DNA from: an uncultured Pseudomonadota bacterium
GTDB taxonomy: Bacteria; Pseudomonadota; Gammaproteobacteria; Steroidobacterales; Steroidobacteraceae
Length of the DNA stretch: 59,355 bases
NCBI GenBank assembly: GCA_903927005.1
Contig: CAIYLH010000058.1
Coordinates: 1-59,355, forward strand
Reading direction: 5' to 3'
Of this stretch, positions 17,404 through 27,419 are shown one piece after another (positions within the stretch are counted from its first letter, which is position 1; every line of letters begins with the position of its first letter). Under the pieces are notes generated by a model. It worked only from the letters and a program-made list of their open reading frames with translations. It did no database searches and was not told the DNA's origin. Made by a program: the position numbers and the translations under genes.

Positions 17404-18114
17404 TTACTTCTTGACCGCGGTCACACGACCGCCCGACAGCAACGCCTGGTGCAGATCGTGCGCGAAGTAGTTGACCCGCTCGATGATGAACTTGTTGCGG
17501 CGCGTCAGCCAGTTGAAGCCAAGCACCGCAGGCACGGCGACCACAAGACCGATGGCGGTCATGATCAGCGCCTCGCCGACAGGGCCTGCAACCTTGTCAA
17601 TCGACGCCTGGCCCGAGATGCCGATCGCGATCAGCGCGTGGTAGATGCCCCACACCGTGCCGAACAGACCGACGAACGGGGCGGTGGCGCCGACCGAGGC
17701 GAGCACGGCCATGCCGTTGCTGAGGTCGCCCTGGATCAGGTCAACGCGGCGCTGCATGTGGCTGGAGACCCAGTCATGCAGGTCGATCGACTCGGTGAGC
17801 TTGCCCTTGTTCTTCTCGTGGTGCTCGAGCGACTCAAGGCCGTCGGCCGCGATGGCGCGGAAAACGTTGTCTTCGACGTTCTTGAGACGGGCGAGACCGT
17901 CCTTGACGTTCGGGGCAGCCCAGAAGTCTTTCTCGGCGATCAGGGCGTGCTTGCGCAGCGCGGCCTGGTCAAGGTACTTCGTGATGATTACGAACCACGA
18001 ATAGAGGGACATGATCGCGAGGACCACGAACACGCCTTTACTGACAAAGTCGCCCGTCGTCCAGAGCGCGGTGATGCCATACGGGTTGTCTAAGGTTGCA
18101 GCTGCGTCAGCCAT
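17404..18114 (-). CDS. exbB: ExbB/TolQ/MotA family proton channel
   Basis: 236 residues from the ATG at 18114, with GAGGG upstream; a TTG two codons earlier is less likely. There are three membrane helices. The conserved channel segment reads GATAPFVGLFGTVWGIYHAL, and the last helix pair contains VAGPVGEALIMTAIGLVVAV. It forms the pentameric channel around ExbD. It lies between tonB and exbD1. Confidence 0.93.
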   Translation of the reverse strand: MADAAATLDNPYGITALWTTGDFVSKGVFVVLAIMSLYSWFVIITKYLDQAALRKHALIAEKDFWAAPNVKDGLARLKNVEDNVFRAIAADGLESLEHHEKNKGKLTESIDLHDWVSSHMQRRVDLIQGDLSNGMAVLASVGATAPFVGLFGTVWGIYHALIAIGISGQASIDKVAGPVGEALIMTAIGLVVAVPAVLGFNWLTRRNKFIIERVNYFAHDLHQALLSGGRVTAVKK

Positions 18115-18199
18115 GATCAATACCCTCTACTGAGTTCAGGTCAAAACGGGTTTAAGTTGGAATCAAAAAACTAAAAAAGAGTCTATCGAAATCGATAAA

Positions 18200-18832
18200 T
18201 CAGGTCGTCAGGCGCCACGTCCACTTCATGCGCTGCCAGGAACCGACGGCCTCGGCGCCGACCTTCTGCGGCTCGAAGCGACCCTGGGCCTTGACGCACT
18301 TCTCGGCGGCCTCGTCCAAGCGCTGGAAGCCGCTGGACGTCTCGACCTTGGACTCGGTCACCTTGCCGTTGGGCGCGATAAACACGAGCAGCACTACCGA
18401 GCCTTCCTCACTGAGGCGGCGCGATGCCGACGGGTAGTATGAGCCACACGCATCGCCCAGGTTGACGCCCTTGGCGACCTTGGCCTGCACGATCGGCAGC
18501 GGCGCGGGCGGCTTGGGCTCCGGCTTCGGCTCGACCTTCTGCACGATCGCAGCCGGTGGCGGCGGACCGTGCACCATCGGCAGATCCAGCAACGGCGTCT
18601 GCACCGACGGCGGCTTGAAGTCAGGAGGCGGCGGCGGCGGCGCCTTCTTCTCTTCCTCCTCCTCGTGCTTGAGGAGCTTCATGTCTAGCGCTTCAGCGAG
18701 CTGCGGCACGTACTTGACGGCAGTTCCGATGATTAGCGCAAAGGCAAACAGGACATGAATGCCAATGACAAAAATGCCAACGATCGTCTTACGCGAATAT
18801 TTCTTACGCGTGTGTTGCGGTGCGTTCGCCAT
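18200..18832 (-). CDS. tonB: Energy transducer TonB
   Basis: 210 residues. A positively charged start is followed by one inner-membrane anchor (IVGIFVIGIHVLFAFALIIG), an acidic patch, a proline-rich periplasmic spacer (EEKKAPPPPPPDFKPP, PKPEPKPPAPLP), and a C-terminal TonB domain with YYPSASRRLSEEGSV and VFIAPNGKV. It couples ExbBD to outer-membrane receptors such as the TonB-dependent receptor at 51.9-54.3 kb. It is the first gene of tonB-exbB-exbD1-exbD2. Two cysteines (DACGSYYP and AEKCVKA) are unusual for a TonB domain and could form a disulphide. Confidence 0.92.
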   Translation of the reverse strand: MANAPQHTRKKYSRKTIVGIFVIGIHVLFAFALIIGTAVKYVPQLAEALDMKLLKHEEEEEKKAPPPPPPDFKPPSVQTPLLDLPMVHGPPPPAAIVQKVEPKPEPKPPAPLPIVQAKVAKGVNLGDACGSYYPSASRRLSEEGSVVLLVFIAPNGKVTESKVETSSGFQRLDEAAEKCVKAQGRFEPQKVGAEAVGSWQRMKWTWRLTT

Positions 18833-19122
18833 GCAGCAGGGAGCCCCTATCTCCCAGAAAACTTCTTCTTACCGAATCCCGGTGTACCTGGCCCGCTAGG
18901 GCCGCTTCACCGAAAGGACCGCTCGGCTGTTAACCGAACAGTGTCTGTTTCGTACGTACGGAAATGTTCAAGCTCGCTGCCCGCTTCTCGCCGACGCGAA
19001 CGGACGATAGCGCCAGTCGCGTACGTCTGCAAGCCTGATTTGAGAGACACTCAAAATGTTGCCTTACCAGCATACCAAAGCTTAATCCGCCATGAGTTGT
19101 CAAGTGTCGCTCGTACCCTTGA
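18833..19122 (-). promoter_or_regulatory. tonB/ilvD intergenic region with CGTACGTACG palindrome
   Basis: 290 bases between the ilvD stop and the tonB start, both on the minus strand. A perfect 10-base palindrome CGTACGTACG at 18951-18960, flanked by TTT and GAAA, lies about 120 bases upstream of tonB and could be an operator. It does not look like a Fur box. The rest is AT-richer than the genes and shows no open frame with gene-like features. Confidence 0.35.
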
Positions 19123-20855
19123 TCAGCGACGTTGCCGTGCTTTTGGGGTCGCTTTTTGCGGCATTTGCGGGGCGAGGTCAGTGACTGCGCCGAGCGACGC
19201 GCTACTGACTTCGCGGGCGTATTTTGCAAGGACGCCGCGCTCTGCATACGGCGCGGGGGCGCGCCATTTTGCGCGCCGACGCTTGAGTTCCGCGGCGCCG
19301 ACTTCGAGGGAAAGCACGCGTTTTTTCGCGTCGATCGAGATGCGGTCGCCGTTGCGAATCAGCGCCAGCGGCCCGCCGACGGCGGCCTCTGGCGAGACAT
19401 GGCCGACGACAAAACCGTGGCTGCCGCCGGAGAACCGGCCGTCGGTGATCAGCGCCACCGTGTCGCCCAGCCCCTTGCCCATGATCGCCCCGGTCGGGCT
19501 AAGCATTTCCCGCATACCGGGGCCGCCTTTCGGGCCCTCATAACGAATGACCACCACGTCACCCGCCTTAATGGTGCCGTCGAGGATCGCCTGCAGGCTG
19601 GTCTCCTCCGAGTCAAATACCCGGGCAATGCCCTCAAACAGCAGCCCCTCCTTGCCGGTGATCTTGGCCACCGCCCCTTCCGGGGCGAGGTTGCCGTACA
19701 TCACGACCAGGTGGCTGTCCTTCTTGATCGGGTCGTCAAAGCCGCGTACCACGCGCTGCCCCTTCGGATAGGCCGGCGCCTTGGCCAGGCTCTGGGCGAG
19801 CGTGCCGCCGGTCACGGTCAGGCAGTCGCCATGCAGCAGCCCCTTGGCCAGCAGCATCTTCATCAGCGGCCGAATCCCACCGATCTCGATCAGCTCGGAC
19901 ATCAGGTACTTGCCGCTGGGCTTGACGTCAGCGAGCACCGGCACCCGCTTGCCGATGCGGGTGAAGTCGTCCAGCGTCAGCTTGACCTGTGCGGCGTGCG
20001 CGATCGCGAGCAAGTGCAGCACGGCGTTGGTCGAGCCACCGAGGGCGATCACGACCGTGATCGCATTTTCGAAGGCCTTGCGAGTCATGATGTCAGAGGG
20101 CCTGATGCCGGCCTTGACCAGCCGCACCACCGCTTCGCCCGCCAGCCGGCAGTCGTCGAGCTTGATACGCGACACCGCCTCCTGGGCAGAGCTGTTGGGC
20201 AGGCTCATTCCCAGCGCTTCGATCGCCGAGGCCATCGTATTGGCGGTGTACATGCCGCCGCAGCTACCGGCGCCGGGGATCGCGGTCACCTCGACCTCAT
20301 GCAGCTGGGCGTCGCTGACCGTGCCGTTGGCGTGGCCGCCGATCGCCTCGAAGACCGAGACGATGTCCCGCCGCTCGGCGCCCGGCCGGATCGTTCCGCC
20401 GTAGACAAAAACAGCCGGTCGGTTCATTCGCGCGATCGCCATCAGGCAACCGGGCATGTTCTTGTCGCAGCCGCCGATGGCGACCAGGCCATCGAAGCCC
20501 TGCGCACCGCTCACCGTCTCAATCGAATCGGCGATGACCTCACGGGAAACGAGCGAAAAGCGCATTCCAGGCGAGCCCATCGAGATGCCGTCGGAGACGG
20601 TGATGGTATTGAAGATCCGGCTCTTGCCCCCGGCCGCATCGGCGGCGGCGGCCGCAGCAGTCGCCAGCCCGTCGAGGTGGACGTTGCAGGGCGTGATGTT
20701 CACCAGGTCGTCGCGACCCCGATCGAGGGCTTTTCAAAGTCACTGTCCACATAGCCCACCGCACGCAGCATCGCCCGACTCGGCGTCTGCTTGGCGCCCT
20801 CGGTGACAAGGCGGGAGTAGGCACGCGGATCGTAGCTGGTCTTCTTGCGGGTCAT
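19123..20855 (-). pseudogene. ilvD: Dihydroxy-acid dehydratase, apparent single-base frameshift
   Basis: IlvD catalyses the [Fe-S]-dependent dehydration step of valine, isoleucine and leucine synthesis. The start at 20855 gives [14 protein letters not shown] and the family sequence runs to GVATTW, where a TGA intervenes at about 20705. The protein resumes in the next frame at [13 protein letters not shown] and runs to the end. One missing base between the TGG and AAC codons explains it: restoring it gives 577 residues, the normal IlvD length. Cluster cysteines are intact ([24 protein letters not shown]). The downstream frame could initiate at a GTG (20703) but would lack the first 50 residues. 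Either a real mutation or a sequencing error; the otherwise perfect sequence favours the latter or a very recent event. Confidence 0.85.
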
Positions 20856-20937
20856 GGTCGGGTCCAGGGAGCGAGCAGGCGGCACGTCGCCGCAAGCCTA
20901 TTCTGACGGCCTCAGCACCAGCAGCGCCACCACGGCG

Positions 20938-21170
20938 TCAGCTGCCGGTATCAGCCGCGCTAGGCTCGCCCAGCGCGATGATCGTCACGCCCAGCAGCGT
21001 CAGCAGGCCGCCGACCAGCAGCTGCGGCAAGAGCGACTCGCCCAGCAGCGGCACGCCGAAAGTAATCGAGAACACCGGCGACAGCGTCGTCAGCGGCGTG
21101 ACGCTGGTGAGCGGATAGCGACGCACCAGCCACTAGTAGGCGGAATGCGCCACCCGCAGTTCGGCACTCG
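20938..21170 (-). pseudogene. EamA/DMT-type transporter, C-terminal remnant
   Basis: The translation AHSAY-stop-WLVRRYPLTSV, then TPLTTLSPVFSITFGVPLLG and LLVGGLLTLLGVTIIAL, is the last two membrane helices of an EamA family drug/metabolite exporter. A TAG (21133-21135) replaces the expected Tyr codon, and the first eight or so helices are absent. It is a non-functional remnant abutting a second remnant at an eight-C tract (21178-21185). Confidence 0.65.
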
Positions 21171-21172
21171 CG

Positions 21173-21405
21173 GCGAGCCCCCCCCTAAGCCCACCACCGC
21201 ACCGACCGGGCCGCCCCCGGCCGCCGGCAGCAGCAGCACGCGGCCTGGCTCCGCGCGAAACGCATGGGTCTGCGCCCAGGACGCGACAGCGGCCCACTCT
21301 GACAGTGGCACGCGCCGGATCCAGCCCTCGGCGTCGGCCTCGGTCGCGAGCCAAATCGGCGGGCTGGCCTCGCTTGCTGCGGACGCAGAATCATTCGACG
21401 GTCAT
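21173..21405 (-). pseudogene. Possible leucyl-aminopeptidase N-terminal remnant
   Basis: The minus strand reads WLATEADAEGWIRRVPLSEW then ASWAQTHAFRAEPGRVLLLP and GGPVGAVVGLG. This resembles the N-terminal domain of the leucyl aminopeptidase (M17) family. The ATG at 21405 is out of frame with the body (MTVE-stop), and the catalytic domain is missing: the sequence runs directly into the EamA remnant in another frame. It looks like a deletion junction between two former genes. Family assignment is from memory of the sequence pattern and is tentative. Confidence 0.4.
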
Positions 21406-21458
21406 TGGCGGAGGCTTCCTTGCAGGCTAATCGCGACTAGCCGTCCGCGCTCCAGCCG

Positions 21459-21488
21459 TTGACAAGCTTCGCGCCCATGTGATCCCAT
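21459..21488 (+). promoter_or_regulatory. Candidate promoter of the ilvC-leuACDB leader
   Basis: A perfect TTGACA (21459-21464) with an 18-base spacer to a weak TCCCAT (21483-21488). It would start transcription about 20-25 bases before the leader-peptide ATG. The -35 is convincing, the -10 is not. Confidence 0.4.
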
Positions 21489-21516
21489 CACGAAGTTAAT
21501 TGCAGCGCGACAACCC

Positions 21517-21630
21517 ATGCCCGTCCGTGATTCCTCCGCAGCTACCGTTCGCCTGACGCCGCCCACGCTGCGTCCAGAGCTTCTTTCGGGCCTTCTTCTT
21601 CGCACTGCCAAGTGCGGGATCCACGGCTGA
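21517..21630 (+). CDS. Leucine-rich leader peptide of ilvC-leuACDB
   Basis: A 37-codon frame starting MPVRDSSAATVRL and containing PELLSGLLLRTA before stopping in the attenuator. Five of its leucines, two at 21580-21585 and three at 21592-21600, are encoded by CTT, a codon used sparingly by the neighbouring GC-rich genes, which favour CTG/CTC. The triple CTT lies directly before attenuator segment 1. Leader peptides of this design sense charged leucyl-tRNA. No good Shine-Dalgarno is seen before the ATG. Confidence 0.7.
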   Translation: MPVRDSSAATVRLTPPTLRPELLSGLLLRTAKCGIHG

Positions 21631-21694
21631 CGTAACGGTCAACACGTAACAACAGGAACCCCGCACCGGCACCGCCCGAGGCGGGGTTTTTTTT
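21601..21694 (+). promoter_or_regulatory. Transcription attenuator of ilvC-leuACDB
   Basis: All four classical segments are visible. Segment 1 CGCACT (21601-21606) pairs with segment 2 AGTGCG (21611-21616). Segment 2 can instead use GTGCGGG (21612-21618) to pair with segment 3 CCCGCAC (21660-21666), the antiterminator. Segment 3 AACCCCGC (21657-21664) pairs with segment 4 GCGGGGTT (21681-21688), the terminator. A ribosome stalled on the CTT run covers segment 1 and frees 2 for 3. A ribosome reaching the TGA at 21628 covers 2 and lets the terminator form. The mechanism is inferred from structure. Confidence 0.8.
21657..21694 (+). terminator. Attenuator terminator hairpin
   Basis: Eight base pairs (AACCCCGC / GCGGGGTT) with a 16-base loop that has a minor CGG/CCG inner stem. 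It is followed by an eight-T tract starting inside the stem. It lies 44 bases before the ilvC start codon. Confidence 0.85.
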
Positions 21695-21737
21695 GGCTTT
21701 TTTTGGCTTCAGTACAGTTTCATCCGGAGAACAAACA

Positions 21738-22730
21738 GTGAAGATTTACTCGGCGAAGGACGTTGACCAGAAGGCGCTTAAAGGCGCGATCATCACCATC
21801 ATCGGCTACGGCAGTCAGGGCCGCGCCCACGCGCTGAACCTGAAGGACAGCGGCTTCAACGTCGTCGTCGGCGCCCGCAAGGGCGGCGCGAGCTGGAAGA
21901 AGGCACAGAAGGACGGCCTGAAGGTCGCTGAGCCCGCCGATTCAGTGGTCGGCGCCTCGCTGGTCGCACTGCTGACCCCGGACCTGACGCAGCCGGCCGT
22001 CTACAACGAAATCAAGGGCCACATGGCGACCGGCGCGACGCTGCTGTTCGCGCACGGCTTCAACGTGCACTTCGGCCAGATCAAGCCGCGCAAGGACCTC
22101 GACGTCGTGCTGATCGCGCCAAAGGGCCCGGGCGACCTCGTCCGCCGCCAGTACCAGCAGGGTCGCGGCGTGCCGTGCCTGATCGCGGTATCGCAGAACC
22201 CCACCAAGAAGGCCAAGAAGAAGGCCCTCGCCTACGCTGACGGCATCGGCGGCACCCGCGGCGGCGTGCTCGAGACCACCTTCGAAGAAGAGACCGTCAC
22301 CGACCTGTTCGGCGAGCAGGTCGTGCTCTGTGGCGGCGCCACCGAACTGGTCGTGAAGGGCTTCGAGGTGCTGGTCGAGGCCGGTTACAAGCCTGAGGCG
22401 GCCTACTACGAGTGCCTGCACGAACTGAAGCTGATCGTCGACCTGCTGCAGGAAGGCGGACTGGCGAAGATGCACCAGTTCATCTCCGAGACGGCGAAGT
22501 ACGGCGACCTGACCCGTGGCCCGCGCATCGTCAATGCCGCCACCAAGAAGGAGATGAAGAAGATCCTCAAGGAAATCCAGGACGGCACGTTCGCGCGCCA
22601 GTGGATTCGTGAGACCAAGACCGGCAAGAAGAAGTACACCAAGCTGATCAATGCCGACCTGCGTCACCCGATCGAGAAGGTCGGCCGGCAGCTGCGTGCG
22701 CGCATGTCCTGGCTGGAACAGGGCAAGTAA
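21738..22730 (+). CDS. ilvC: Ketol-acid reductoisomerase
   Basis: 330 residues from the GTG at 21738, which has CCGGAGA eight bases upstream. The longer open frame would begin inside the attenuator T-tract. The NADPH site is [17 protein letters not shown], with [10 protein letters not shown] and [10 protein letters not shown]. The metal-binding acidic residues lie in TVTDLFGEQ and [11 protein letters not shown]. It is a class I enzyme that converts acetohydroxy acids to dihydroxy acids in valine, leucine and isoleucine synthesis. It is first in the attenuated operon, 20 bases before leuA. No acetolactate synthase genes lie between them, unlike the Xanthomonas ilvCGM-leuA order. Confidence 0.95.
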   Translation: MKIYSAKDVDQKALKGAIITIIGYGSQGRAHALNLKDSGFNVVVGARKGGASWKKAQKDGLKVAEPADSVVGASLVALLTPDLTQPAVYNEIKGHMATGATLLFAHGFNVHFGQIKPRKDLDVVLIAPKGPGDLVRRQYQQGRGVPCLIAVSQNPTKKAKKKALAYADGIGGTRGGVLETTFEEETVTDLFGEQVVLCGGATELVVKGFEVLVEAGYKPEAAYYECLHELKLIVDLLQEGGLAKMHQFISETAKYGDLTRGPRIVNAATKKEMKKILKEIQDGTFARQWIRETKTGKKKYTKLINADLRHPIEKVGRQLRARMSWLEQGK

Positions 22731-22750
22731 GAGCTTCTAGGAGATTAGAG

Positions 22751-24333
<1,583 letters not shown>

Positions 24334-24337
<4 letters not shown>

Positions 24338-25734
24338 CCGCGACGACACTATTCGAGAAGATCTGGCAGGCACACGAAGTCGTCGCCGAGACGGCCGACA
24401 CGCCGGCCATCATGTACATCGACCTGCACCTGACCCACGAGGTCACCTCGCCGCAGGCCTATACGGTGCTGCGCCAGCGCGGACTCAAGGTGCGGCGCAC
24501 CGACCGCACGCTCGCGACACTCGACCGCTCGACGCCGACCGACGCCGATCAGCTGTTCGGCAAAGTGCCGATCCGGATCGAGAGTGCCGCGAACCAGATC
24601 CGCGAACTGGAGAAGAACTGCGCTGAATTCGGCGTCGAACTGCTCGGCATCCACGACCCCAACCGCGGCATCGTCCACATCATCGGACCTGAGCTTGGCG
24701 CCACGCAGCCCGGCCAGACCATCGTCTGCGGCGACAGCCACACGAGCACCCACGGCGCGTTCGGCGCGCTGGCTTTCGGCATCGGCACCACCGAGGTTGG
24801 CCACGTGCTCGCGACGCAGTGCCTGCTGCAGCGCAAGGCGAAGACGCTGGCCGTCAACGTCGAGGGCACCCTGCCCCGCGGCGTCACCGCCAAGGACCTC
24901 GTGCTCGCGATCATTCGTAGGCTTGGCGTCTCCGGCGGCACCGGCAGCGTGATCGAATATCGCGGCAGCACCATCCGCGCGCTGTCGATGGAAGAACGCA
25001 TGACGGTCTGCAACATGTCGATCGAGGCCGGCGCCCGCGCCGGTCTGATCGCGCCTGACCAGACCACCTTCGACTACCTCAAAGGCCGCGCGCGCGCGCC
25101 CACCGGCGCCGCCTGGGATGGCGCGGTCGCACGCTGGCGCACGCTGGTGACCGACCCGGGCGCACATTTCGACGCGGAGATCTCGATCGACGCGGGCACG
25201 CTCGCGCCGATGATCACCTACGGCACCAACCCCGGCATGTCGGTGGCACTGGGCGAGGCCATTCCGGCGGCTGGCGACGCGGTCTATGCCAAGGCGCTGG
25301 CCTACATGGGCCTGACCGCCGGGCAGCAGATGCTCGGCCAGAAGATCAATGAGGTGTTTCTCGGCAGTTGCACCAATGGTCGCCTGTCGGACCTCGAGCA
25401 GGCGGCGGCGATGCTGCGCGGCCGCAAGGTCGCCCCCGGCGTGCGCTTCCTGGTCGTCCCCGGCTCGCACCAGATCAAGCTGGCCGCCGAGGCCGCTGGC
25501 CTCGACCGCGTCTTCAAGGATGCCGGCGCCGAATGGCGCGAGGCAGGCTGCTCGATGTGCCTGGGGATGAACGGTGACCTGGTCGCCAAGGGCGCCTACT
25601 GCGTCAGCACCAGCAACCGCAACTTCGAAGGCCGCCAGGGCATTGGCGCGCGCACGCTGCTGGCCAGCCCGATCATGGCCGTCGCCGCGGCCATCACCGG
25701 CGCTGTCGCCGACCCTCGCGCGCTGCTCGCTTAA
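24334..25734 (+). CDS. leuC: 3-isopropylmalate dehydratase large subunit
   Basis: 466 residues, starting at the ATG overlapping the leuA stop. It is aconitase-fold. The three cluster cysteines are visible: one in [12 protein letters not shown] and two in [24 protein letters not shown] and NRNFEGRQG are family signatures. With LeuD it isomerises 2- to 3-isopropylmalate using a [4Fe-4S] cluster. The open frame upstream of the ATG, inside leuA, is a shadow. Confidence 0.96.
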
Positions 25735-25744
25735 GGACTTTCCG

Positions 25745-26323
25745 ATGGAACCGATCCGCACCATCCGCTCGCGCACTGTCGTGCTGTCGAGCACCAACAT
25801 CGACACCGACCAGATCATGCCGGCGCGATTTCTCACCACGACCACCCGCGAGGGCCTCGGCAAGCATCTGTTCGCCGACTGGCGCTACGACGCGGCCGGC
25901 CAGCCGATCGCCGAGTTCGTGCTCAACAAGCCGGAGGCTGCCGGCTGCCAGATCCTGGTCGCCGGTCGCAACATCGGCTGCGGCTCGTCGCGCGAGCATG
26001 CCCCCTGGGGCCTGTACGACTACGGCTTCCGCGCGGTGATCTCGAGCGAGATCGCCGACATCTTCCGCAACAACAGCCTCAAGAACGGCCTGCTGCCGAT
26101 CGAGGTCGACGCCGAGACACACGCCTGGCTGCTCGCCAATCCTGGCGTTGAACTGAGCGTCGATCTGCAGACCCGTACCGTCACCCTGCCGACCGGCAAG
26201 AGCGTGTCCTTCGCCGTCGAAGCCTTCGCCCGCTACTGCCTGCTGAACGGCGTCGACGAAACCGGTTACCTGCTGTCGCAGGAGGCCGCAATCCGCGCCT
26301 ACGAGACGAGGCACGAGGCATGA
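25745..26323 (+). CDS. leuD: 3-isopropylmalate dehydratase small subunit
   Basis: 192 residues. The swivelling domain of the aconitase family, with [13 protein letters not shown], the substrate-binding [15 protein letters not shown] loop and [13 protein letters not shown]. It is the partner of LeuC. The ATG at 25745 has AAGGA upstream, ten bases after leuC. The stop overlaps the leuB start (ATGA). Confidence 0.95.
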   Translation: MEPIRTIRSRTVVLSSTNIDTDQIMPARFLTTTTREGLGKHLFADWRYDAAGQPIAEFVLNKPEAAGCQILVAGRNIGCGSSREHAPWGLYDYGFRAVISSEIADIFRNNSLKNGLLPIEVDAETHAWLLANPGVELSVDLQTRTVTLPTGKSVSFAVEAFARYCLLNGVDETGYLLSQEAAIRAYETRHEA

Positions 26324-27375
26324 AGGCGCACATTGCGGTCCTCGCCGGCGACGGCATCGGGCCGGAGGTCGTGGTGGAGGCGCAGCAGTGCCTCGAGGCG
26401 ATCGCACGCCGCTACGGGCACGAGTTCCGCTTCGAGGCAGCTCCCGTCGGCGCGATCGCGATCGACACCACGGGCAGCCCGTTGCCGGATGCAACCCTCG
26501 CGCTGAGCAAAGCCTCGGACGCGATTCTGTTTGGCGCGATCGGCACGCCGAAGTACGCCGATCCCACGCTCAAGGTCAGACCTGAGCAGGGAATCTTGAA
26601 GCTGCGCACCGAGCTGGGCTTGTACGCCAACCTGCGACCGGTCACCTGCTTCGAGTCGGTCATCGATGCCTCGCCTTTGAAGCCAGAGCTGCTGGTCGGC
26701 GTCGATATCATGGTCATCCGCGAATTGACCGGCGGCATCTATTTCGGCGCAAAGACCCGCACGCCCACCTCCGCCAGCGACGTGTGCACCTACACGGTGC
26801 CGGAGGTCGAGCGGATCGCGCGTCTGGGTGCCCGGCTCGCCCGCGAGCGCCGCGGCAAGCTGACCTCGGTCGACAAGGCCAACGTGCTCGAGACCTCGCG
26901 CCTGTGGCGCGAGGTGGTGGTGCGCGTGCTGCGCGATGAGTTCCCGGACGTCGCGCTCGACCACATGTACATCGACGCCGCCGCCATGCACCTGCTGCGC
27001 AGGCCGGCGGACTTCGACGTGGTGATCACCGAGAACATGTTCGGCGACATCCTGACCGACGAGGCCTCGATGCTGCCCGGCTCGCTCGGGCTGTGCCCGT
27101 CAGCCTCACTCGGCGATGGCCCGCGCGGCATGTACGAGCCCATTCACGGCTCGGCACCGGACATCGCAGGCAAGGGCATCGCAAACCCGTACGCGACGAT
27201 CCTGTCAGCGGCCATGCTGCTCAGGTACTCGCTCGGCCTTACCACCGAGGCGACAACGCTGGAACAGGCCGTGGTCGGTGCGCTCGCCGCCGGCGTGCGC
27301 ACCGGCGATCTTAAGCCGCGCGGCGCGGCTGCCACGACCCGCGAAGCGGGTGCTGCGGTCCTCGCCCGGCTCTAA
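26320..27375 (+). CDS. leuB: 3-isopropylmalate dehydrogenase
   Basis: 351 residues. [20 protein letters not shown] opens the fold. [14 protein letters not shown] carries the substrate arginines, [13 protein letters not shown] the catalytic Lys, [14 protein letters not shown] the metal-binding Asp residues, and [18 protein letters not shown] the NAD site. It performs the oxidative decarboxylation that yields 2-ketoisocaproate. It is the last gene of ilvC-leuACDB. The GC palindrome at 27392 follows. Confidence 0.96.
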   Translation: MKAHIAVLAGDGIGPEVVVEAQQCLEAIARRYGHEFRFEAAPVGAIAIDTTGSPLPDATLALSKASDAILFGAIGTPKYADPTLKVRPEQGILKLRTELGLYANLRPVTCFESVIDASPLKPELLVGVDIMVIRELTGGIYFGAKTRTPTSASDVCTYTVPEVERIARLGARLARERRGKLTSVDKANVLETSRLWREVVVRVLRDEFPDVALDHMYIDAAAMHLLRRPADFDVVITENMFGDILTDEASMLPGSLGLCPSASLGDGPRGMYEPIHGSAPDIAGKGIANPYATILSAAMLLRYSLGLTTEATTLEQAVVGALAAGVRTGDLKPRGAAATTREAGAAVLARL

Positions 27376-27391
27376 CGCGTCACGACCCGCG

Positions 27392-27409
27392 GGGGGGCGG
27401 CCGCCCCCC
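27392..27409. repeat. 18-base GC palindrome between convergent genes
   Basis: A perfect palindrome GGGGGGCGG / CCGCCCCCC lies between the ends of leuB (+) and the alkaline phosphatase gene (-), 16 bases from leuB and 10 from the other stop. As RNA it would fold on either strand, but there is no T-run, so it is at best a factor-dependent or 3'-end-stabilising hairpin. Confidence 0.4.
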
Positions 27410-27419
27410 GGCGCAATCT

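Noticed and set aside
18755-19543. Plus-strand frame of 262 codons opposite tonB and ilvD
   Set aside because: Antisense to two conserved genes, no family features, typical GC-rich shadow frame.
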